A stretch of 64,000 bases of DNA from Rahnella rivi (GCF_019049655.1 NZ_JAFMOX010000064.1:124001-188000); one strand, 5' to 3'. Counted from the first letter of the stretch, positions 18,100 to 28,080 are shown. Made by a program: numbers and translations. Notes: generated by a model not told the origin, from the letters alone.

Positions 18100-18969
18100 A
18101 ACGGTTCCCTTAAAACGAAGTCGACTGAATCATACCGCAAAACCTTGCCGGGGTGAGCGCGGGGCGGTATTGAGCTGAAAGTTTGTGACCTGCACCGTGC
18201 AGGGGCTTACGGTGGTGCAATGCGGGAAATAAGTGCAGAGATATTGACTAATTTCTGCCGCGATATTATTAATATCGGCCGGCAATTTTCTGCCCGTTGC
18301 CAGGCCAACTGCCCTCTGGCTAACGTATTTCTCCTTTCACTCCCTAATCCTTTCCCTAAAGGCGCTGCCCGCACAGGCATAACTATTCATTATTACTGCA
18401 AATAAAGTCATTCATGGCAGTATGAATAATTCTTATTACATCCGCTGCATTAGCACATTATTACGGCCCGGTTAAAAACAGTGACAAACCGCATGGGGAC
18501 TGTGTTTTGCAGTATAAAATACTGGTAAATAGTCGCCTGCCAGCATGGTGCGGAGATCTGAAGCTTTCTCCATAGTGAGTCAGCTCACACTTTACAGGCA
18601 TGACCACACCGAAATTACGCCAATAAAATCACCATAATTTATATATATTTCAAATAATTAAATCCCTTTATATCACTTTTAATATAACTTAAATCGCCAT
18701 TTGACCTGTCAATGCTTTCTCGCTAAGTTGGGAGTCCGCTGGAAGCAATCTCGACGGGTGAGCAACTCGTCATATTTATGCAGTAATTGAAGACTCCCTC
18801 ATTAAAACAAGTCAACCACCACTTGTGAGAACCATCACGAGAGGCCTTTGACGGAGATGCCCGGGCATTCAACGCACCGCAAGAGTGCGCGAAAATGCGA
18901 GCAATCTCTGTCTATAAGTCCCCTCGCAGTTGGTGTGAGAGTCTCGCAGAGCCTGGGGAGGTTCACGTT
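18100..18969. other. Gene-free region arcB-gltB with gltB leader
   Basis: An 870-bp stretch without a convincing gene. E. coli has yhcC here. The left part holds the arcB promoter (a TATGAT box near its start on the minus strand). The middle (about 18,590-18,720) is strongly AT-rich and would suit Lrp and IHF control of gltBD, which is known in E. coli. The right part carries an ATGCCCGGGCAT palindrome (18856-18867) and GC-rich repeats that could fold in the gltB leader mRNA. A 61-codon frame at 18220 has no family look and is not called. Confidence 0.5.
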
Positions 18970-21900
18970 ATGTTGTACGATAAATCCCAAGAGAGGGACA
19001 ACTGTGGTTTCGGCCTGATCGCCCATATAGAAGGCGAACCTAGCCATAAGGTCGTGCGTACAGCCATTCACGCGCTGGCCCGTATGCAACACCGTGGCGC
19101 GATCCTTGCTGACGGCAAGACCGGCGACGGCTGTGGCCTGCATTTACAGAAACCGGATCGGTTCTTCCGGATGATCGCCGAAGAGCGCAACTGGCGTCTG
19201 GCGAAGAACTATGCCGTCGGCATGCTATTCCTCAGCAAAGATGAAACAGAAGCGGCTGCCAGCCGCCGTATTGTTGAAGAAGAGTTGCAAAACGAAACGC
19301 TGTCCGTGGTGGGCTGGCGTGACGTTCCGACCAATCCGGACGTTCTCGGTGAAATCGCGCTTTCCTCCCTGCCCCGTATCGAACAGATTTTTGTCAACGC
19401 GCCTGCCGGCTGGCGTCCGCGTGACATGGAGCGACGCCTGTATATGGCGCGCCGCCGCATTGAGAAACGCATTCAGGATAAAGATTTCTATGTGTGCAGT
19501 TTCTCCAACGTGGTCACGATCTATAAAGGCCTGTGTATGCCTGCGGATCTGCCACGCTTCTATTTAGACCTGGCCGACCTGCGTCTGGAATCGGCGATCT
19601 GCCTGTTCCACCAGCGCTTCTCGACCAACACCGTTCCGCGCTGGCAACTGGCTCAGCCCTTCCGCTATCTGGCGCACAACGGCGAAATCAACACCATCAC
19701 CGGTAACCGCCAGTGGGCGCGTGCACGTGCGTATAAATTTAAAACACCGCTGATCCCCGATCTGCAAGATGCTGCGCCTTTCGTCAATGAAACCGGCTCC
19801 GACTCCAGCTCGCTGGATAACATGCTGGAACTGTTCCTGGCGGGCGGGATGGATCTGCTGCGCGCGATGCGTTTGCTGGTGCCGCCAGCCTGGCAGCAGA
19901 ACCCGGATATGGACAACGATCTGCGTGCGTTCTTCGACTTTAACTCCATGCACATGGAACCGTGGGACGGCCCGGCCGGTATCGTGATGTCAGATGGCCG
20001 CTATGCCGCCTGTAACCTCGACCGTAACGGTCTGCGCCCGGCGCGTTATGTCATCACGAAAGACAAGCTGATCACCTGCGCATCTGAAGTCGGGATCTGG
20101 GATTATCAGCCGGACGAAGTGGTCGAAAAAGGCCGCGTCGGACCTGGCGAACTGATGGTAATCGACACCCGCAGCGGCAAGATCCATCACTCCGCTGAAA
20201 CCGACAACGACCTGAAAGGCCGTCACCCTTACAAAGAGTGGATGGAGAAAAACGTTCAGCGTCTGGTGCCGTTCGAAGACCTGCCGGAAGATCAGGTTGG
20301 CAGCCGCGAGCTGGATGACACTACGCTGGAAACCTTCCAGAAACAGTTCGGCTACAGCAGCGAAGAACTTGATCAGATCATCCGCGTACTGGGTGAAAAC
20401 GGTCAGGAAGCCGTCGGCTCGATGGGTGATGACACGCCATTTGCCGTGCTTTCCAGTCGTCCCCGCATTATTTATGACTACTTCCGCCAGCAGTTTGCGC
20501 AGGTGACCAACCCGCCAATCGATCCGCTGCGCGAAGCCCACGTGATGTCTCTGGCGACCAGCATTGGCCGCGAGATGAACGTGTTCTGCGAAGCCGAAGG
20601 TCAGGCGCACCGTCTGAGCTTCAAATCGCCTATTCTGCTGTGGTCTGACTTTAAACAGCTCACCACGCTGGACAGCAAACATTATCGCGCGGAAACGCTG
20701 GATCTGACTTACGATCCGAGCGAACAGAACATGGAGCAGTTCGTCCAGAAACTCTGTGACGAAGGCGAGCAGAAAGTGCGCAACGGCGCCGTGTTACTGG
20801 TGCTGTCTGACCGAAATATTTCGGCCAACCGCCTGCCGCTGCCTGCGCCAATGGCCGTCGGCGCGCTGCAACTGCGTCTGGTTGAGAAAAGCCTGCGCTG
20901 CGATGCCAACATCATTGTTGAAACCGCCAGCGCCCGCGACCCGCACCATTTCGCCGTGCTGATTGGTTTTGGTGCCACGGCGGTTTATCCGTATCTGGCC
21001 TACGAAACACTGGCAAAACTGGTCGACTCTCAGGTCATCGAGAAGAAATACCGTGAAGTGATGTTGAATTACCGCAACGGCATCAACAAAGGCTTGTACA
21101 AGATCATGTCCAAAATGGGCATCTCAACCGTGGCCTCTTACCGCTGCTCCAAACTGTTTGAAGCGGTCGGTCTGGCAAAAGATCTGTGCAACACCTGCTT
21201 CAACGGCGTGGTCAGCCGTATCGGCGGTGCCGGTTATACGGATTTTGAACAAGATCTGCTGAACCTGTCCAAACGTGCGTGGCTGAAACGCAAAACGCTG
21301 GATCAGGGCGGCCTGCTGAAATTTGTCCACGGTGGCGAATATCACTCTTATAACCCGGACGTGGTCACCACCCTGCAAACCGCAGTGAACAGCGGTGATT
21401 ACGACGATTATAAAAAATACGCCAAACTGGTTAACGAGCGTCCGGTAGCGACACTGCGTGACCTGTTGAAAGTGACACCAAAAGGCCAGCCAATCCCGGT
21501 GGATCAGGTGGAACCGGCGGAAGGCTTGTTTACCCGCTTTGATACCGCGGCGATGTCTATCGGTGCGTTAAGCCCGGAAGCGCATGAATCTCTGGCCGAA
21601 GCGATGAACAGCATCGGCGGACGTTCTAACTCCGGCGAAGGCGGCGAAGATCCGGCGCGTTACGGCACCAATAAAGTGTCCCGTATTAAGCAGGTCGCTT
21701 CCGGTCGTTTCGGTGTAACACCGGCGTACCTGGTGAATGCTGACGTTATTCAGATCAAAGTCGCACAAGGTGCAAAACCAGGGGAAGGCGGCCAGTTGCC
21801 GGGTGACAAAGTGACGCCGTACATCGCGAAACTGCGTTATTCCGTGCCGGGCGTGACCCTGATTTCTCCACCGCCGCACCACGATATTTATTCTATCGAG

Positions 21901-23427
21901 GATCTGGCGCAGCTGATTTTCGACCTGAAACAGGTCAACCCGAAAGCCATGATTTCGGTGAAGCTGGTTTCTGAACCGGGCGTCGGCACTATCGCCGTCG
22001 GCGTGGCAAAAGCCTATGCGGATCTCATCACCATCGCCGGCTACGATGGCGGCACCGGCGCAAGCCCGCTGTCTTCGGTGAAATACGCCGGTTGTCCGTG
22101 GGAACTGGGTCTGGTGGAAACACAGCAGGCACTGGTCGCCAACGGCCTGCGTCATAAAATCCGTCTGCAGGTGGATGGCGGCCTGAAAACTGGCCTCGAC
22201 ATCATCAAAGCGGCGATTCTTGGCGCAGAAAGCTTCGGTTTCGGTACCGGCCCTATGGTCGCACTGGGCTGTAAATACCTGCGTATTTGCCACCTGAATA
22301 ACTGCGCAACCGGCGTGGCAACTCAGGACGATAAACTGCGTCGCAACCATTATCACGGCCTGCCAGAACGCGTAGTGAACTACTTCAAGTTCATCACGCA
22401 GGAAACCCGTGAAATCATGGCCGAACTGGGCGTGAGCCAGCTGGTCGATCTGATTGGTCGTACCGATCTGCTGACCGAACTGGATGGCTTCACCGCCAAA
22501 CAAAACAGTCTGGATCTTTCTGCGATGCTGGCAACCGCCACACCGCATGAAGGCAAAGCGGTGTACTGCACCGAAAGCAACCCGGCGTTCGATAAGGGTC
22601 AGCTGAACAAAGACATTCTGGAACAGGCTGCGCCGCATATCGATTCCAAGCAGAGCAAAGCGTTCTACTTCGATATCCGCAACACTGACCGCTCCGTCGG
22701 CGCTATGTTGTCCGGTGCGATCGCTGAGAAACATGGCGATCAGGGTATGGCGGCAGATCCGGTACGTATTAACTTCAACGGTACCGCGGGCCAGAGCTTC
22801 GGCGTCTGGAACGCAGGCGGCGTCGATTTGATGCTGACCGGCGACGCGAACGACTACGTGGGCAAGGGCATGGCCGGTGGCCGCATTGCCATCCGTCCAC
22901 CAATAGGTTCAGCGTTCCGCAGCCACGAAGCCAGCATCATCGGTAACACCTGCCTGTACGGCGCTACCGGCGGCAAAATGTTTGCAGCGGGCCGTGCGGG
23001 TGAACGTTTCGCCGTGCGTAACTCCGGTGCCATCACCGTGGTTGAAGGCATTGGCGATAACGGTTGTGAATACATGACCGGCGGTATTGTGTGTGTGCTC
23101 GGTCGTACCGGCGTCAACTTCGGCGCAGGCATGACCGGTGGCTTCGCTTACGTTCTTGATGAAGACGGCGAATTCCGCAAACGCGTTAACCCGGAACTGG
23201 TTGAAGTCCTGGAAGTGGCCGATCTGGCTATCCATGAAGAGCATCTGCGCGGTTTGATCATCGAACACGTACAGTTGACCGCCTCGGCCCGTGGTGAAGA
23301 AATTTTGGCGAACTGGCCTGAATGGGCAGCGAAATTTGCTCTGGTTAAACCGAAGTCCAGTGATGTCAAAGCATTGTTGGGTCACCGTAGTCGTTCCGCA
23401 GCTGAGCTGCGGGTACAAGCGCAGTAA
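18970..23427 (+). CDS. gltB: Glutamate synthase large subunit GltB
   Basis: Large subunit of NADPH-GOGAT, which converts glutamine and 2-oxoglutarate to two glutamates. An 11-residue propeptide (M-L-Y-D-K-S-Q-E-R-D-N) precedes the catalytic Cys12 of the class II amidotransferase domain (about 12-430). A central domain, the FMN-binding synthase barrel (about 790-1200, G-Y-D-G-G-T-G-A-S-P), 3Fe-4S cysteines in C-K-Y-L-R-I-C-H-L-N-N-C, and a C-terminal beta-helix rich in G-x-x-G-G follow. The ATG at 18970 has GGGGAGG eight bases upstream and gives 1485 residues. An in-frame ATG at 18895 is possible but unlike E. coli. It is ten bases from gltD. Confidence 0.97.
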   Translation: MLYDKSQERDNCGFGLIAHIEGEPSHKVVRTAIHALARMQHRGAILADGKTGDGCGLHLQKPDRFFRMIAEERNWRLAKNYAVGMLFLSKDETEAAASRRIVEEELQNETLSVVGWRDVPTNPDVLGEIALSSLPRIEQIFVNAPAGWRPRDMERRLYMARRRIEKRIQDKDFYVCSFSNVVTIYKGLCMPADLPRFYLDLADLRLESAICLFHQRFSTNTVPRWQLAQPFRYLAHNGEINTITGNRQWARARAYKFKTPLIPDLQDAAPFVNETGSDSSSLDNMLELFLAGGMDLLRAMRLLVPPAWQQNPDMDNDLRAFFDFNSMHMEPWDGPAGIVMSDGRYAACNLDRNGLRPARYVITKDKLITCASEVGIWDYQPDEVVEKGRVGPGELMVIDTRSGKIHHSAETDNDLKGRHPYKEWMEKNVQRLVPFEDLPEDQVGSRELDDTTLETFQKQFGYSSEELDQIIRVLGENGQEAVGSMGDDTPFAVLSSRPRIIYDYFRQQFAQVTNPPIDPLREAHVMSLATSIGREMNVFCEAEGQAHRLSFKSPILLWSDFKQLTTLDSKHYRAETLDLTYDPSEQNMEQFVQKLCDEGEQKVRNGAVLLVLSDRNISANRLPLPAPMAVGALQLRLVEKSLRCDANIIVETASARDPHHFAVLIGFGATAVYPYLAYETLAKLVDSQVIEKKYREVMLNYRNGINKGLYKIMSKMGISTVASYRCSKLFEAVGLAKDLCNTCFNGVVSRIGGAGYTDFEQDLLNLSKRAWLKRKTLDQGGLLKFVHGGEYHSYNPDVVTTLQTAVNSGDYDDYKKYAKLVNERPVATLRDLLKVTPKGQPIPVDQVEPAEGLFTRFDTAAMSIGALSPEAHESLAEAMNSIGGRSNSGEGGEDPARYGTNKVSRIKQVASGRFGVTPAYLVNADVIQIKVAQGAKPGEGGQLPGDKVTPYIAKLRYSVPGVTLISPPPHHDIYSIEDLAQLIFDLKQVNPKAMISVKLVSEPGVGTIAVGVAKAYADLITIAGYDGGTGASPLSSVKYAGCPWELGLVETQQALVANGLRHKIRLQVDGGLKTGLDIIKAAILGAESFGFGTGPMVALGCKYLRICHLNNCATGVATQDDKLRRNHYHGLPERVVNYFKFITQETREIMAELGVSQLVDLIGRTDLLTELDGFTAKQNSLDLSAMLATATPHEGKAVYCTESNPAFDKGQLNKDILEQAAPHIDSKQSKAFYFDIRNTDRSVGAMLSGAIAEKHGDQGMAADPVRINFNGTAGQSFGVWNAGGVDLMLTGDANDYVGKGMAGGRIAIRPPIGSAFRSHEASIIGNTCLYGATGGKMFAAGRAGERFAVRNSGAITVVEGIGDNGCEYMTGGIVCVLGRTGVNFGAGMTGGFAYVLDEDGEFRKRVNPELVEVLEVADLAIHEEHLRGLIIEHVQLTASARGEEILANWPEWAAKFALVKPKSSDVKALLGHRSRSAAELRVQAQ

Positions 23428-23436
23428 GAGGTTAAG

Positions 23437-24855
23437 ATGAGTCAAAACGTTTATCAATTTGTCGACTTACAGCGTGTTGATCCGCCTAAAAAAGCGCTGA
23501 AGATCCGTAAAATTGAGTTTGTGGAAATTTACGAGCCGTTCTCAGCAACTCAGGCTGCATCACAGGCAGACCGCTGTCTGTCCTGCGGTAACCCTTATTG
23601 CGAATGGAAATGCCCGGTTCACAACTACATTCCGAACTGGCTGAAACTGGCAAACGAAGGTCGCATCATGGAAGCCGCCGACCTCGCGCACCAGACCAAC
23701 AGCCTGCCGGAAGTCTGCGGACGCGTTTGTCCTCAGGACAGACTGTGCGAAGGTTCCTGTACCCTGAACGACGAGTTTGGTGCGGTGACCATCGGTAACA
23801 TCGAGCGCTACATCAGCGACAAAGCCATCGAGATGGGCTGGCGTCCGGATATGTCTCACGTGCATCCTACCGGCAAACGCGTGGCGATTATCGGCGCAGG
23901 TCCGGCAGGTCTGGCTTGTGCTGACGTGCTGACCCGTAACGGTGTGAAAGCAGTGGTTTACGATCGCCATCCGGAAATCGGCGGCCTGCTGACTTTCGGC
24001 ATTCCGGCCTTCAAGCTGGAAAAATCGGTGATGACCAAGCGTCGCGAAATCTTCACGGAGATGGGGATCGAATTCCAGCTCAATACTGAAGTCGGTAAAG
24101 ACATCACCATCGACGCTCTGCTGGCAGAATACGATTCTGTGTTCCTCGGCGTCGGGACTTATCAGTCCATGCGCGGTGGTCTGGCGAACGAAGATGCGCC
24201 GGGCGTGTACGATGCCCTGCCGTTCCTCATCGCCAACACCAAGCAACTGATGGGTTACGATGACAGTCAGGAAGAGCCTTACGTGACGATGGATAAAAAG
24301 CGCGTGGTGGTGCTCGGCGGTGGTGACACCGCGATGGACTGCGTGCGTACGTCAATTCGTCAGGGCGCAACGCATGTGACCTGTGCGTACCGTCGTGATG
24401 AAGAGAACATGCCGGGCTCACGTCGTGAAGTGAAGAATGCGCGCGAAGAAGGTGTGGATTTCAAATTCAACCTGCAACCGCTGAGCATTGAACTGAACGA
24501 TTCAGGCCGCGTCTGTGGCGTGCGTATGGCGCGTACCGAACTTGGCGCGCCGGATGCTCATGGCCGCCGTCGTGCAGAAATCGTCGCGGGTTCCGAACAT
24601 GTGATGGAAGCCGATGCCGTGGTGATGGCGTTTGGTTTCCGCCCTCACAAAATGGAATGGCTGGCAGCGCACGATGTTGAGCTGGATACTCAGGGCCGCA
24701 TTCTGGCACCTGAAGGCAGCGACAACGCCTTCCAGACCAGCAACCCGAAAATCTTCGCCGGTGGCGATGCGGTTCGCGGATCGGATCTGGTGGTCACGGC
24801 GATTGCCGAAGGCCGTAAAGCGGCAGAAGGCATCATGAACTTCCTCGAAGTCTGA
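23437..24855 (+). CDS. gltD: Glutamate synthase small subunit GltD
   Basis: NADPH-oxidising subunit that passes electrons through FAD and Fe-S centres to GltB. It is 472 residues, identical in length to E. coli. The N-terminal ferredoxin-like region holds two cysteine sets (C-L-S-C-G-N-P-Y-C-x-x-x-C-P near 46-59 and C-G-R-V-C-P-Q-D-R-L-C-E near 93-104). The FAD-binding motif is G-A-G-P-A-G-L-A near 152, the NADPH motif G-G-G-D-T-A-M near 291, and the C-terminal F-A-G-G-D closes the flavin site. It is in an operon with gltB and ends at a strong terminator. Confidence 0.97.
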   Translation: MSQNVYQFVDLQRVDPPKKALKIRKIEFVEIYEPFSATQAASQADRCLSCGNPYCEWKCPVHNYIPNWLKLANEGRIMEAADLAHQTNSLPEVCGRVCPQDRLCEGSCTLNDEFGAVTIGNIERYISDKAIEMGWRPDMSHVHPTGKRVAIIGAGPAGLACADVLTRNGVKAVVYDRHPEIGGLLTFGIPAFKLEKSVMTKRREIFTEMGIEFQLNTEVGKDITIDALLAEYDSVFLGVGTYQSMRGGLANEDAPGVYDALPFLIANTKQLMGYDDSQEEPYVTMDKKRVVVLGGGDTAMDCVRTSIRQGATHVTCAYRRDEENMPGSRREVKNAREEGVDFKFNLQPLSIELNDSGRVCGVRMARTELGAPDAHGRRRAEIVAGSEHVMEADAVVMAFGFRPHKMEWLAAHDVELDTQGRILAPEGSDNAFQTSNPKIFAGGDAVRGSDLVVTAIAEGRKAAEGIMNFLEV

Positions 24856-24870
24856 TCCACTCTGTCATGA

Positions 24871-24907
24871 AAACGGGGCTGCCAGCGATGGCAGCCCCGT
24901 TGTTTTT
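24871..24907. terminator. Terminator between gltD and nanK
   Basis: A perfect stem of ACGGGGCTGCCA with TGGCAGCCCCGT followed by TGTTTTT on the plus strand. The two operons converge here, so it may also slow minus-strand transcription past nanK. Confidence 0.9.
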
Positions 24908-24920
24908 GAGCGGGCTGAAA

Positions 24921-25796
24921 CTAAAACGCCATCTCCTGCGCCAGCAAGGCGGCCCCCCGTAAACCGGCATCGTGCTGATGTTTTGCCATCAAAAGCGTGA
25001 CACGGTAAACCTCCGGCTCTTCATTAAGAAACGTTTTCACCTGCGCCAAATAGCCTTCTGCCAGACCAATACTTCCACCCAAAACCACGCACTGACAATC
25101 CGTCGCTACTTTGATATCCGCGATTAATCTTGCCAGCACCCTGGCTGAACGCTGGATCAATGCCCCCGCTTGCGGATGCCCTGCCGCCGCATGAGCGAAA
25201 ATCTGTTTGGCAGTGCAACCGGCTAAATCATCACGCGCTGCGCTGGCGATGCCTCGCCCTGACGCCATCGCCTCCACGCAACCCGTCCGGCCACAGCCAC
25301 AGTGTGGCCCCTGCGGATCTGCCAGCGTGTGGCCGAAATGCCCCGCCAGCCCCTGCGTTCCTGTCAGCAATTTTCCGCCACTGATCATTGCGCCGCCCAC
25401 ACCGGTCGAGACAGTGAGAAAGACCATGTCAGTGATATCCGCCGAAAGGGCATGATATTCCGCCCACGCAGCCGCCTGCGCGTCATTGATGGCCATGCAC
25501 GGCAGTTGCGTCAGCCGGGAGATCACCTCCACCAGTGGAAAATGGCTGAGGCCGCCAAGATTATCCGGGTTCAGCGCCGTGAGAACGCCCTGCCTGATGA
25601 TACCGGTAGAAGCGACCGCGACCCGCTGCGCCTGTGAAACCAGCGGCGCGACCAGTTCCGCCAGCGCAGCCTGCAAGGCATCGGGCGTTTTACTGGCAGG
25701 CGTCGGGATTTCCCGCCGTCCGGTGAGAGTGAGATCGGGGCCCGCCAGCGCCGCCGCCAGCTTGGTGCCACCGATATCGATCACCAGCGTGGTCAT
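24921..25796 (-). CDS. nanK: N-acetylmannosamine kinase NanK
   Basis: ROK-family kinase making ManNAc-6-phosphate in the cytosol. It is 291 residues. The N-terminal phosphate motif is D-I-G-G-T-K (about 7-12), and the zinc-binding ROK motif H-C-G-C-G-R-T-G-C-V-E lies near 155-165. Its start overlaps the nanE stop by four bases (ATGA). It is the last gene of the nan operon here; no nanQ (yhcH) follows, unlike E. coli. Confidence 0.95.
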   Translation of the reverse strand: MTTLVIDIGGTKLAAALAGPDLTLTGRREIPTPASKTPDALQAALAELVAPLVSQAQRVAVASTGIIRQGVLTALNPDNLGGLSHFPLVEVISRLTQLPCMAINDAQAAAWAEYHALSADITDMVFLTVSTGVGGAMISGGKLLTGTQGLAGHFGHTLADPQGPHCGCGRTGCVEAMASGRGIASAARDDLAGCTAKQIFAHAAAGHPQAGALIQRSARVLARLIADIKVATDCQCVVLGGSIGLAEGYLAQVKTFLNEEPEVYRVTLLMAKHQHDAGLRGAALLAQEMAF

Positions 25797-26482
25797 TTCG
25801 CGACCTTCACGATTTCATCCCGGAACCACTGGCAGACATGCTCAAGGCGGGTGATTGCCGAACCGACGGTGACCGCCCACGCGCCATTTTGCATCGCCTG
25901 AGCCGCCAGCGCAGGCGCGTTATAGCGCCCTTCGGCAATCACGCGGCATCCTTCATGACTCAGCGCTTTCACTAAGGCCAGATCCGGCTCTTCCGGTGTT
26001 TGCGCCGTGATATAACCTGACAGCGTCGTACCGATGATGTCAGCCCCCAGCCGGTGACAAGCCAGTCCGTCCTGCACGCTGGAACAATCTGCCATTGCCA
26101 GCAGGTGATGCTGATGAATGCGTGCCAGCAGTTCCGCCACCGCCACCGGCCTTTCACGCTGTGTACCGTCAAACGCAATGATGCTGGCTCCTGCGCCTGC
26201 CAGCGCATCCACATCGGCCAGAAAAGGCGTGATACGCACCGGCGAATCTGGCAGGTCGCGTTTGATAATGCCGATGATCGGCACCGACACCCGTGCATGA
26301 GTGGCTCTGAGATTCTCAATACCTTCAATGCGCAGCGCCACCGCACCGGCCTGTTCTGCTGCCAGCGCCATGGCGGCCACAATATCAGGCTTATCCAGCG
26401 GGCTGCCGGGAACCGGCTGGCAGGAGACAATTAATCCGCCAGCCTGTGAAATCTGTGTATCCAGTGTTTCAAGCAATGACAT
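25793..26482 (-). CDS. nanE: N-acetylmannosamine-6-phosphate 2-epimerase NanE
   Basis: TIM-barrel epimerase converting ManNAc-6-P to GlcNAc-6-P. The start at 26482 follows GGGAG by five bases and gives 229 residues, the E. coli length; an upstream TTG is not needed. Conserved barrel segments include G-L-I-V-S-C-Q-P-V-P (about 15-24), I-I-G-I-I-K-R-D near 71-78, the M-A-D-C-S strand near 133, and E-G-R-Y near 183. It is coupled to nanK by a four-base overlap and lies 18 bases after nanT. Confidence 0.96.
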   Translation of the reverse strand: MSLLETLDTQISQAGGLIVSCQPVPGSPLDKPDIVAAMALAAEQAGAVALRIEGIENLRATHARVSVPIIGIIKRDLPDSPVRITPFLADVDALAGAGASIIAFDGTQRERPVAVAELLARIHQHHLLAMADCSSVQDGLACHRLGADIIGTTLSGYITAQTPEEPDLALVKALSHEGCRVIAEGRYNAPALAAQAMQNGAWAVTVGSAITRLEHVCQWFRDEIVKVAK

Positions 26483-26500
26483 ATAAACTCCCTGCAAAAT

Positions 26501-27991
26501 TCAGTTTCTGATCAATCCGCTCTTGGTGTTTTCCGGCTTCACTTTCACCGCACCGCTGAAAGGTTTGCCATCAATGGTGTCATGCGTCCGCACGGCTTCG
26601 GGGTGGATCCAGCGCTGAACGCGTGACGGCATATCCAGCCCGATCAGCAGGATCACCACGAACGTCAGCCCGAAAGACAAGGACGCCAGCGCAGTGCCGA
26701 GATCCAGACGCTGGGCAATCGCCACCCCGATAACCGGTGCCAGAGCGCCACCCAGCGCGCCGACGTTGTAGGTAAAGCCCAGCCCGGCCGCACGCTGTTC
26801 GGTATCGAAATAACCGCCAATCAGTTTAGGCAGAATGCCGGAGATGCCCTGACCCAACATTTGTTGCAGGAATAACAGTAATCCCAACACCCAGATATTT
26901 CCGCCGCCGATCGCAAAGACCGGAATAATAAGCAGCTGCGAGGCCAGCAGGCTGTACACGTACGCTTTGCGCGTTCCCAGCCAGTCGCCGAGGAAACCGC
27001 CCACGCAGCACCCTACCGCTGCGCCAAAGCCGCTGAAGAACAGCACGTGAGCCACCAGCGTCGGTGAATAGGCCAGTTCAGTTTTCAAATACGTCGGTAA
27101 CAGCGCCTGAATCGGCCACGAATAGAGGAAGGCAAAGAAGACCACGATCATCAGCGTAACGCCGGTCGGCCAGCGTTTGCCGCTACTCTGCACCATAAAG
27201 CTGATGAAGACAGCCGCACACATCAGCCCCAGTATGGCAATCACTGCGGCGCTGCCCACATCGCCGGCAAAACAGAAATACAACGCCGTGGCCGCGACAA
27301 TCGTCATACCGACGTTGACGACCCGATGTTTGCCGCGATAGAGAATATCCACCATGGTTTTGGTCGGTTGCTTATGGGCGAATTTCGCCTGCCAGTCTTC
27401 CGCTTCCGGGATATTTTTACGCAGCCAGAGGGCGAAAATAATCGGCAAAATGCCGATGAAAAACAGGGCGCGCCAGCCCCAGACCGGCACCACCAGGCTG
27501 TAAACCTGCGCGGCAATCACCGCACCCACAGAGAAGCCGGAAATTAGAAACCCGCTGGCTTTGTTGCGTAAATGCTTTGGCCAGCTTTCAATAACATAGG
27601 TGGCACTTGAGCCGTATTCTCCCGCCATGCCCATGCCGATAATCAGGCGTGCGAAAAACATCACCGTGAATCCCGGCGCAAAACCGCAGGCGAGCGTCCC
27701 GACAGAAAACAACACGATACTGGTGATCATCGCCAGTTTGCGACCATAACGGTCGCCCATGGCACCAAGCAGTAATCCGCCAAACCAGCGGGAGATGAAC
27801 GCCGCAGAAATCAGACTCGCCGCCTGAACGCCGGTCAGGTCGAACTCGCTTTTAATTTCTGTCAGCACTAAGGCGATCAGAACAAAATCAAAACCATCCA
27901 AAAGGTAGCCAATCCAGGCGGCCGAAAATGCTTTCCATTGCGGTTTAGTCAAATGGCGAAACCATGAGATCTGTCGGGCATTGTTACGCAT
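26501..27991 (-). CDS. nanT: Sialic acid transporter NanT
   Basis: MFS proton symporter for N-acetylneuraminate (496 residues). It has about 14 hydrophobic segments, more than the usual 12, as in E. coli NanT. MFS signatures are visible at G-D-R-Y-G-R-K (about 80-86), G-M-G-M-A-G-E-Y-G-S near 124-133, and the second-half G-D-W-L-G-T-R-K near 336-343. It sits between nanA and nanE. The 89-bp gap from nanA holds two tight hairpins that may adjust relative expression. Confidence 0.96.
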   Translation of the reverse strand: MRNNARQISWFRHLTKPQWKAFSAAWIGYLLDGFDFVLIALVLTEIKSEFDLTGVQAASLISAAFISRWFGGLLLGAMGDRYGRKLAMITSIVLFSVGTLACGFAPGFTVMFFARLIIGMGMAGEYGSSATYVIESWPKHLRNKASGFLISGFSVGAVIAAQVYSLVVPVWGWRALFFIGILPIIFALWLRKNIPEAEDWQAKFAHKQPTKTMVDILYRGKHRVVNVGMTIVAATALYFCFAGDVGSAAVIAILGLMCAAVFISFMVQSSGKRWPTGVTLMIVVFFAFLYSWPIQALLPTYLKTELAYSPTLVAHVLFFSGFGAAVGCCVGGFLGDWLGTRKAYVYSLLASQLLIIPVFAIGGGNIWVLGLLLFLQQMLGQGISGILPKLIGGYFDTEQRAAGLGFTYNVGALGGALAPVIGVAIAQRLDLGTALASLSFGLTFVVILLIGLDMPSRVQRWIHPEAVRTHDTIDGKPFSGAVKVKPENTKSGLIRN

Positions 27992-28003
27992 AAATCACCC
28001 CCG

Positions 28004-28075
28004 GGGCGGGTTTGCATCAACCCGCCCTTTGGTAAGGACTGATAAAGAATTGTTGATGCCGGAAAGCCCGGCATC
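28004..28075. repeat. Two hairpins in the nanA-nanT gap
   Basis: Stem 1 is GGGCGGGTT with AACCCGCCC (28004-28027). Stem 2 is GATGCCGG with CCGGCATC (28055-28075). Neither has a T run on the transcribed strand, so they look more like mRNA-stabilising or processing hairpins than terminators. Confidence 0.6.
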
Positions 28076-28080
28076 AGGCG

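Noticed and set aside
18220..18405. 61-codon frame upstream of gltB
   Set aside because: No ribosome site, no family likeness, and it lies in an AT-rich regulatory gap. Cannot be supported as a gene.
21568..22734. 388-codon minus-strand frame inside gltB
   Set aside because: It is antisense to the most conserved part of gltB (synthase barrel). Its histidine- and arginine-rich composition is typical of a shadow frame.
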